Positions 57,420 to 64,000 of a stretch of DNA of 64,000 nt are shown here, piece by piece. The stretch is from Spinacia oleracea (lineage: Eukaryota > Streptophyta > Magnoliopsida > Caryophyllales > Amaranthaceae). The position numbers and the translations under genes are program-made. The DNA is taken from NCBI RefSeq assembly GCF_020520425.1, contig NC_079489.1:20484001-20548000 (forward strand). The letters run 5' to 3'. How positions within the stretch are numbered: position 1 is the first letter of the stretch; the number at the start of each line of letters is the position of its first letter. A model generated the notes under the pieces. That model was given only the letters and a program-made list of their open reading frames with translations, had not been told where the DNA came from and searched no databases.

Positions 57420-57985
57420 TTCTCCTCACTCGAATTTCACTTATATTATCTTATCTTATCTTATTGGTGTTGAACTTATCTTATACTCCCTCCGTCCCAA
57501 ATTATAGTCCCGTTTGACTAAAAACACGATTTTTAAGAAAAATGGAATATAGTACATGGAAAAATGGAATAAAGTTCAAATGATGATTGAGTTGCATAGA
57601 AAATTGGAGTAGAGTACATGTGAAAAAGAATAAAGTACATAGAAAAATGGAATATAGTACATTGGTGGGGTTTTCAATGCATTTTTAATTAATATAGTAC
57701 ACTAGAAAGTGGAGACCTTAATAGCCAAAATTAGAAACAAGACTATAATTTTGGGACGCTCGATTTAGAAAACAGAACAATAATTTTGGGACGGAGGGGT
57801 ATTATCTTATCTTATCTTATCTTATCTTATTGACCCTTATGGAAGTTATAAAAATGTGTCCATTGAACTTATTGACCCTTATATTATCTTATCTTATCTT
57901 ATCTGAACTTATTGACCCTTATTTTATCTTATCTTATCATATCTTATTAAACCTAAATAAGTGAAAATAAGGTAACAAAAACAGA
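57420..57985. mobile_element. TTATC-repeat MITE interrupted by a Stowaway element
   Basis: GGTACCGTTCTCCTCACTCG with CACTTAT at the left and, inverted, GTTACCTTATTTTCACTTAT at the right suggest one Tourist-like element. Its (TTATC)n core resumes after the nested MITE at 57486-57799. Outer boundaries are approximate. Confidence 0.5.
57486..57799. mobile_element. Stowaway-type MITE, about 314 bp
   Basis: CTCCCTCCGTCCCAAATTAT at the left, ATTTTGGGACGGAGGGG at the right, TA flanks. Its interior is the reverse complement of the family at 21854-22129. Confidence 0.9.
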
Positions 57986-58226
57986 TATTAGATTTGTTTA
58001 TTTATTTTAGCTTTAGTAAATAAACATTCAGGTAATATTTTTTTTAATAAATATATGATAAATATGTTTTAATTGATAAACGTATTGCGCGAATGTTGTG
58101 TTGATCTAGCAGGCACTTGTCCTATGCTGCTAGAACGGTAGAACCATGTTGGTTAATGTAGTCCTCATGAGTCTACGCACATATTGGGCTCACGTATTCC
58201 TTATTCCTCGGAGTGTTCTGTTGAGT

Positions 58227-58647
58227 AGGGGTGAGCACAACAGGGTACCCTGTTGAAATTCCAGGAATCGAAATCGGAACCTGTTGCAACAGGTTCCTTA
58301 AAATGGGAACCGAAATCGGAACCTGTTGCAACAGGTTCCTGAAAATGAGAACCGGAACCGGAACCTGTTGCAACAGGTTCCGATTCAGGGTACCCTGTAA
58401 AATATTTATATTTTATTGAAAATTTGAGTAAAATATTTATATTTTATTGAAAAACTATCTACTTTATGGTTTGGTCTTTGATTATTTTATAGTTTGGGCT
58501 TAAGTCGCAATTCTATATTTATATTTTCCAAAAATTAGCTTGGATTGTATTATATTTTAGGCATATGAAGCATTTTCATATGGCCCAGTTCCTTATTTTG
58601 GGTACTCCACGTTAAAATTAGTGTGTACAGGGTACCCAACAGGGTAC
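58227..58647. mobile_element. Palindrome-rich element, interrupted at 58648
   Basis: Starts TAGGGGTGAGCACAACAGGG. Three copies of the 22-base perfect palindrome beginning GGAACCTGTTG sit at 58276, 58318 and 58360, exactly 42 bases apart, bracketed by ACAGGGTACCCTGT. GGTACCC motifs recur at 58630-58647, immediately before the CACTA-like end. The beginning resembles hAT termini, but no confirmed duplication was found. Confidence 0.6.
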
Positions 58648-59310
58648 CACTCGTAGAAAAAACCCCTGTTGCAGCCCTCTTGTTGCTGCGTACATGCATT
58701 AATACGCTTCAACAACCAGTCGGTCAACGCGGGTCAAACCATTTAAATGGTTGTTGCAGCGTACAATTTAATTGTTCCCTGCAAAAGTGTTTGTTGCAGC
58801 GTACATTTTAAAAGCCCCTGCAATAGCCCGTTTTTAGCGCAGCGTACATTTAAAAGCCCCCGCAATAACCCGGATAAAAAAAATCGTTGCAATATTGGTT
58901 GAATACTACGGAGTACTTCAGAACAAATTAAGCTCTCAGAATTTCATCTCTCGCGCTCAACTCCCTTCTTCTTCCCTTAGCTTTCCCTGCGTCGCCCCCT
59001 CAAAAAAACCCATTCATGCGTCATCAATCTAGCATCCTCGTCGAGTCGTCGGTGGTTCTGGCCTCCTCGCCAGTCGCCGGTGGGTCTCTTTTCTCGCCTC
59101 CTCTCCAGGTGCCGTTTTGTTCAATTCGTTTTTTGAGTTCTGTGCTTCGTTTTAGGTTTTGTTCAATTTGTTTGTTCAATTCGTTTTAGGGTTTGTTCAA
59201 TTCGTTTGTTCAATTCGTTTTTAGGGTTCAATTTGTTTGTTCAATTCGTTTGTTCAATTCGTTTTTAGGGTTTGTTCAATTCGTTTGTTCAATTCGTTTT
59301 TAGGGTTTGT
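58648..59310 (+). mobile_element. CACTA-like element, left terminus and leader
   Basis: CACTCGTAGAAAAAACCCC resembles the plant CACTA terminus CACTACAAGAAAAA. Subterminal repeats follow: TTGCAGCGTACA in several copies between 58670 and 58860. After these come leader-like, CT-rich sequence (58940-59110) and a minisatellite of GTTCAATTCGTTT units at 59155-59305. The other end is not identified and may lie beyond the window. CACTA elements can carry host gene pieces, as seems the case just downstream. Confidence 0.55.
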
Positions 59311-59587
59311 TTATAGATAAAGATGGGGTGGTGTTGGAATTAGAGAATGGTGGTGGTGGTGGTGGCGGTCATGGTGGGGATTTGAAAATTTCGGGATTTT
59401 TTTTATGATTGGGGTTTCTTTGGTTTTTCGTGTTAAATGCGACTAAGGGTTTGATGAATTAGTGTTTTTAGATGTTAATTTTTTTGAACGAAAGGAGTTT
59501 AATTATTGAGGCATTTGGATTATGTTGTTTAATTATCATCTAATGATTATTGTAAAGTTTGATTATGTTGCTTTGAACGCATTTCAG

Positions 59588-59748
59588 ATTTGTATGTGTC
59601 CTACTCAAGCAGCAATGATTTCTACACTTTGCAAGAGTGGAGGTTCGGCTTATGCGACGAAGACGAGATTTAGCACAAAACGCTACGCTTCTGACAGGCG
59701 CAGCTGAAGAATGATAGGGAAGATATTAAAGAGCTTCTTCAAACTAAG
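59588..59748 (+). pseudogene. Ascorbate peroxidase exon fragment
   Basis: Between TTTCAG and AG/GTATGT, the last 48 bases read QLKNDREDIKELLQTK in phase, the segment just before the catalytic CHP-RLGWHDAGTYN exon of plant, especially chloroplast, ascorbate peroxidases. The preceding part has a Ser/Thr-rich, transit-like stretch ending YASDR, which fits the mature start but is out of frame with the QLK segment. No catalytic exon follows. Fragment, likely captured. Confidence 0.65.
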
Positions 59749-60620
59749 GTATGTCATACTATTATGGTGATTTTCTTCTGTCCTTGTTGATTCAGTGTTA
59801 TTCGTTTGATTTTCTGCTTTTGTGATTTTGAGGTTTAGGTTTTATGTTGTAGATTGTCAAACTTGTGTTATAACTAGGCTTTCATTGATTTTCGATTTTT
59901 TCTTTACTATTTTCATTTGCAACTTACGGCTCATGATTCTGCTTTGTTAGTGTTTGTTGAATTTTCTCCTTAATTTTGCAAACTTGTAAGGATTTTAACA
60001 CATACGTTGAATTATTCTGGTATTCATGTCAATTTTTTTCTTCTAGAGGTAGCTATTATTCTGGTATCCATGTCAATTTTTTTTCTTGCACATAGGCAAG
60101 AGGGTCTGATCCTGCCTCTGTACGATGTTATTTTGCTAAAGAATATTGCATGAACTATATGCTTATACGTGCGTGTGTGTGTGTTTATGTGTTTGTTTGA
60201 GGGTGGGAGTGAGACTGTGTGTGCATGTACTTTCTGTCTTTACTTCATTGGACTGGGGGTCTTCATTTTGTATCTCTAACTATTTCTTTGAGGCAGAATA
60301 AAAAGTTGTAATGATAAAAGTGAATCATTAATACGAGGTTGAGTATACATGCTGCCTAGATTATTAGAGTTTGCATTGAATAAGTTGAAGTTTGAGGGAG
60401 GATGTAAATTGTGAATTTTGTCTCCATCTAATTTGACAACTGCAAGAACATATAACCAGATGTCTTATTATCACTAGACTTGACAACTCGAATATACTTG
60501 TTACACATTTAGTTCTATCCACTTGTCCTGAATTATTTACTCCATTGGTTTAGCTAAGGTTTCTCAACCTATTTACATGACTGTTTGTTATTGTCTTGTC
60601 CCATCTACATCAATTTGCAG

Positions 60621-60776
60621 AAAAATCATTGAGGTAAGGTCTTAAGGAATAATAAATTAACCAAAGAGATCACGGAACTTCAGGAGGAGGCCAAACTGAC
60701 TCGAGAAATTCCTCAAATGCTCTGACTCAGTGACAACCTGTGAAAACATATACAAGGATGTCTATCTGTTATGCAG
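60621..60776 (+). pseudogene. Unidentified coiled-coil gene fragment
   Basis: Bounded by TTGCAG and ATGCAG/GTATAC. Reads NKLTKEITELQEEAKLTREI and, after a frame change near 60724, SVTTCENIYKDVY. Charged heptad-like spacing suggests a coiled coil. I do not recognise the parent gene with confidence. Confidence 0.4.
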
Positions 60777-61020
60777 GTATACTAAGATCACAATGCTCTA
60801 CATCTACAAATTTATGTGTGAAGTTATACCATCTGGTTTTTTCTCTTTTTTCTCCTTTTCTTGGCACTATTTGGTTAAAACATATACAGTGCCGTAATTT
60901 TTTCCTTTTTTGCAACTTATTCTTTTTAATACCAACATAGTCCTTTTCGAATAAGGGTTTGCACGCAGCTACCATCTCTCTTCTCATTCCAAATTTTTTT
61001 TGTTCTAACTACTTATGCAG

Positions 61021-61668
61021 GCGCTATCTGAGCTTCATGATCAAATCCCTCCTTTCCCTAGAGCTATTGCAATGAAGATCATCGAGGATGAATTAGGATG
61101 AATTAGTTTCTCTAAAGGAGTCTAAATTTCAATATTTTAGGTTATTTCAGCTGGGCATTTTGAAAAAGATTACCAAGAGGAAATGATATCCGCTTGTATG
61201 CCGATGAACTTGGAAGAGGCTTAATGGGAGAGTTAGACTACAGATTGGAAGCTGCAAATGCATCCCGTTTCTTGGTATGCTTCTTTCTCATTCTGTTTCA
61301 AGTTTTCGGCTTTTCTCAATGTCTCTAGATGTTACAAGACATTTAAGGATAGTTCTGGTGAATAAGAAAGTATCTTAAACTTGGGGTATTACATTCAAAC
61401 CCCTCACCTTAAAGGATTTATATTGTGATGAATATTAATTTAACATTTTCTTCTACGAATCTTGACTGTTACTGATACTTTCAGGAGGCGCATTCATCCT
61501 TTCCATTCATTCGCGTTCCAAAAGCTTTTCCACAACTCACAAGAAAAAGGTGCTGACCATGGAATGGGTGGCTGGCGAAAATCCAAATGATTTTGTAATG
61601 GATCTAAATATGATAGTTCTGCATACTCCGAGAAACAGACAGTTAAAGCGAAGCAACACATTGATTTG
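61021..61668 (+). pseudogene. ABC1-like kinase gene fragment (ABC1K3/ABC1K5-like)
   Basis: Three exon-like pieces in order. ALSELHDQIPPFPRAIAMKI (61021-61098) is the start of the ABC1 domain. KRK..LYADELGRGLMGELDYRL to NASRFL (about 61150-61274) follows, ending at a GTATGC donor. EAHSSFPFIRVPKAFPQLTR then TMEWVAGENPNDF (61485-61668) comes after TTTCAG. The section that should hold the Ala-rich loop and invariant VAVK lysine, about 55 residues, is missing between the first two. Two small deletions (near 61178 and 61551) and early stops break the frame. Plastid ABC1K proteins regulate prenylquinone metabolism; this copy cannot. Confidence 0.75.
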
Positions 61669-61802
61669 GTGAGATATACTTGATTTTTTAGACCATTCAC
61701 TTTCTTGTAGGGATTTATTCTTTGACCTCAGTCATTTGCGGGGTAGGAGTTGGTGTTGTGTGATTTCTGGTGATATGATACATTGAAGTATGTGGACTGA
61801 AG

Positions 61803-62100
61803 ATTATTATTATTATTATTATGCAATTAATTTTCTGCTTAGCTGAAAGTAGTGGTTGATCTGCTGCTACTAACTGATTTGCTACTACACTGCTGCTGAC
61901 TGATATGCTGCTACTGACTGATCTGCTGCTACACTGCTGACTTATCTGCTGCTACGCTGCTGCTGCACTAGTGCAATGTTGCTGCTGCTGGATTATAGTT
62001 GTTGCTGCTGCTTGATTTATGTTTTTCTGTAGCTTGATTATTGTTGTTGCTGCTGCTTGATTATTGTTGTTGTTGTTGCTGTATTTTTTGTTTCTGGTTA
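61803..62100. repeat. CTG/TTG-rich minisatellite
   Basis: (ATT)6 is followed by irregular units like ACTGATCTGCTGCTAC and then GATTATTGTTGTTGCTGCTG. All are on the same strand, giving long CUG-rich RNA if transcribed. Confidence 0.8.
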
Positions 62101-62170
62101 CTGCACTTGTGTGAATGTTCTAACCACCACATTTTGTATGTTTTACTTGATTCAGGAACACCCTAGGCAC

Positions 62171-62263
62171 CATGAAGAATAACCAAAATGTTGCTGGGCA
62201 TGAATCAGAAGGTGGCAGTGATCGAGTTATTACTCCCACAACAGGTGACGAATCACGAGGTAT
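62171..62263 (+). CDS. Short exon-like frame of unknown origin
   Basis: From an ATG at 62171 it reads MKNNQNVAGHESEGGSD and ends at a GAG/GTATTA donor near 62261. Low-complexity Asn/Ser/Gly start with a credible donor; it might be the first exon of an element-encoded gene. Very uncertain. Confidence 0.25.
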
Positions 62264-62279
62264 TAGTACGATTACAAAA

Positions 62280-62915
62280 CTAGAAATGTGTTTTTGTTTT
62301 TACTTTCATATTTTTATAAAACCAATTTAATTTAAATAAAATAATAAAAGAAAAATGATTAACTTTTATGCCCGTGTAAACGAAATATAAGACCAAAAAT
62401 ATATGTATAACTTATATCATGCCTGTAATTTCACATTTTATTTTATTGCGTACGCAAAAATATATGTATAACTAATACCTGATATTATAACCCACAACTC
62501 GAGCACTGAATTTGTAAAGTTACCATCATGGAATCAGTATAGAGAGAGAATCTGACAGTAAAAGAGGAGGCAAGTACTTCACCAAAAGGCAAATTGTACC
62601 ACCACTCTAAAGTTCTTTTCATCTTTTTCTCTTACACAATTCTACATTTCTGCTCAAACTAAAAAACAACCAATTAAATTTATGTTCCCATTATGTTTTA
62701 TATGGTTGAATCTAGTAGTTTTGATGATTGAATTAAAATTGTTAAGATGGCAATAATTGAATTCAGCTGAATTATTGTGAGTGTTATAATGAGGGAACAA
62801 AAACATGATCAGGAATCTATATTTACTTTTACACCAGCAGGAACTTCAGATTGCTAGAATTACGTCACATTTTCATTGAAAATTTTGTATAGCAGGGACT
62901 TTTGGAAGTCCTTCA
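62280..62915. other. AT-rich spacer
   Basis: No gene or repeat was recognised. Confidence 0.4.
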
Positions 62916-63122
62916 CTAATTGTGAATTGTAGATGTTCTGACAGAAGTTGTGAGTGCTACCATTTTCCAGTAGTAGTGTTGCATATCCCTTTTCCCATGA
63001 TGTCTTGTTACCCTCATGGTTGGTAACTTGCCTTCTAGGTTTAAAGCAGCTAGCTTTACCCTTTGGACATCAAATAACTCATCAAGCTCAAAAACCTGAT
63101 TGTAACACTCACAACTATACAA
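62916..63122 (-). pseudogene. Possible Gypsy gag fragment
   Basis: The 68-codon minus-strand frame contains FDVQRVKLAALNLEGK and later KRDMQHYYWKMVALTTS, which resemble the E-x-x-K-V-x-L-A-x-x-x-L-x-G-x-A-x-x-W core of Gypsy gag. The central Trp is missing and the piece stands alone. Confidence 0.4.
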
Positions 63123-63149
63123 CCAAGATTTAAGATTTGTCCCATCAAA

Positions 63150-64000
63150 CCTAGGAAACTATAGGGACTTCTTTTAAACCTTTTACATGATTAATATGCT
63201 TAGTTTTAAGTTTTCAAGACACATTCCAATTTATTTTTGCACATTTAAGGCTCATTGGGTCGTTATAGGTCATATTTAGGCTAAAATGACATTTTTGCTT
63301 CCAACTTTGAACTAACAAACTTAAGAACTCATTTCAAACTTATTACATGATTCATATGATTAGTTTTAAATTTCCAAGACTCAATCCAATCTATTTATGC
63401 ACATTTGAGACTTGTTAGGTTGTTATAGGTCATATTTAGGCTAAATGAGACATTTTCGCTCCCAACTTTGAACTAAAGAACCTAAAGACTCATTTTAAAC
63501 CCTTTACATGATTAATATGATTAGTTTTAAGTTTCCAAGATTCCTTCCGGACTTGTTTGGCCGTTATAGGTCATATTTAGGCTAAAATGACATTTTTGCT
63601 CCCAACTTTGAACTAACGAACGTAAGGACTCACTTCCAACTTATTACATGATTAATATGATTAGTTTTAAATTTCTAAGACTCAATACGATCGATTTATG
63701 CACATTTTAGACTTGTTTGGTGGTTATAGGTCATATTTAGGCTAAAATAAGGCATTTTCGCTCCCAACTTTGAACTAAAGAACCTAAAGACTCAGTTTAA
63801 AACCTTTACATGATTAACATGCTTAGTTTTAAGTTTCAAAGACTCCTTACAATCTATTTACGCACATTTAAGGCTCATTGGGTCGTTATAGGTCATATTT
63901 AGACTAAAATGACATTTTCGTTTCCAACTTTGAACTAAAGAACTTAAGGACTCAATTCAAACTTATTACATAATTAATATGATTAGTTTTAAAGTTTTCA
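63150..64000. repeat. Tandem repeat of about 161 bp, running off the right edge
   Basis: TTTACATGATTAATATG-type starts occur at about 63184, 63344, 63505, 63645, 63807 and 63967, that is every 160-162 bases apart from one 140-base unit with an internal deletion. Each unit contains GGTCATATTTAGGCTAAAAT and CCAACTTTGAACTAA. Successive copies differ by a few bases, and alternate copies share some variants, hinting at a two-unit higher order. Confidence 0.93.

Noticed and set aside
58226-58419. Small Cys-rich repeat protein (GTCCNRF repeats)
   Set aside because: It is produced by the 42-bp palindrome repeat in an element without coding signs.

Overview
This window is nuclear DNA of a flowering plant. 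It contains four intron-bearing housekeeping genes set in AT-rich DNA packed with layered transposable elements. Every gene has GT-AG introns, plant-length proteins and organelle-targeting leaders where expected. The mobile elements are plant classes: Copia, LINE, hAT, Mutator, CACTA, PIF/Harbinger, Stowaway and Helitron. The long LTR at 1480-2911 resembles Copia LTRs I associate with Amaranthaceae (spinach, beet, quinoa), so a Caryophyllales eudicot is my best guess. That placement is inference only.

Genes: (1) MTHFR, plus strand, 5944-10804, 11 exons, 594 aa, intact. (2) A plastid-type tRNA-binding OB-fold protein, minus strand, 18253-12466, 3 exons, 282 aa, convergent with MTHFR. A decayed second copy of its last exon lies about 1 kb downstream. 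(3) Methionine aminopeptidase 2, minus strand, 33930-23534, 11 exons, 439 aa. All five metal ligands and the catalytic His are present. Its final 36 codons lie 1.9 kb beyond the previous exon, across an intron that has taken up three transposons. (4) An RCC1-repeat protein, plus strand, 41602-53835, 4 exons, about 450 aa. Its 10.6-kb first intron holds tandem repeats, a broken Copia element and an inverted repeat of hAT-transposase-derived sequence.

Layout: 1-2911 is a minus-strand Copia end (LTR plus GC-rich leader). 3560-5465 is a Mutator-like element with a perfect 10-bp target duplication and a PPR-like fragment. 5850-18300 holds the first two genes, with a LINE in an intron of the second. 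18415-20299 is a Harbinger-type element carrying a GATCTG minisatellite and a nested Stowaway. 20412-23500 is a Helitron and MITEs. 23534-34290 is MAP2. 34700-40800 is mixed debris: LINE ends, a mitochondrial-looking insert, a palindrome array split by a hAT, and a hairpin MITE. 41602-53835 is the RCC1 gene. 54800-58650 has a Helitron, a Copia gag remnant and a palindrome element. From 58648 a CACTA-like end precedes fragments of an ascorbate peroxidase gene, an unidentified gene and an ABC1-kinase gene. The window closes in a roughly 161-bp tandem repeat.

The four genes have no obvious joint pathway. One carbon (MTHFR), N-terminal Met removal (MAP2), organellar tRNA binding and an RCC1 propeller are ordinary neighbours. 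The unusual content is the rearranged accessory DNA: gene-fragment capture, a natural hairpin of transposase sequence inside a gene, and several palindrome-based repeats. I see no tRNA, rRNA, CRISPR or complete autonomous transposon.
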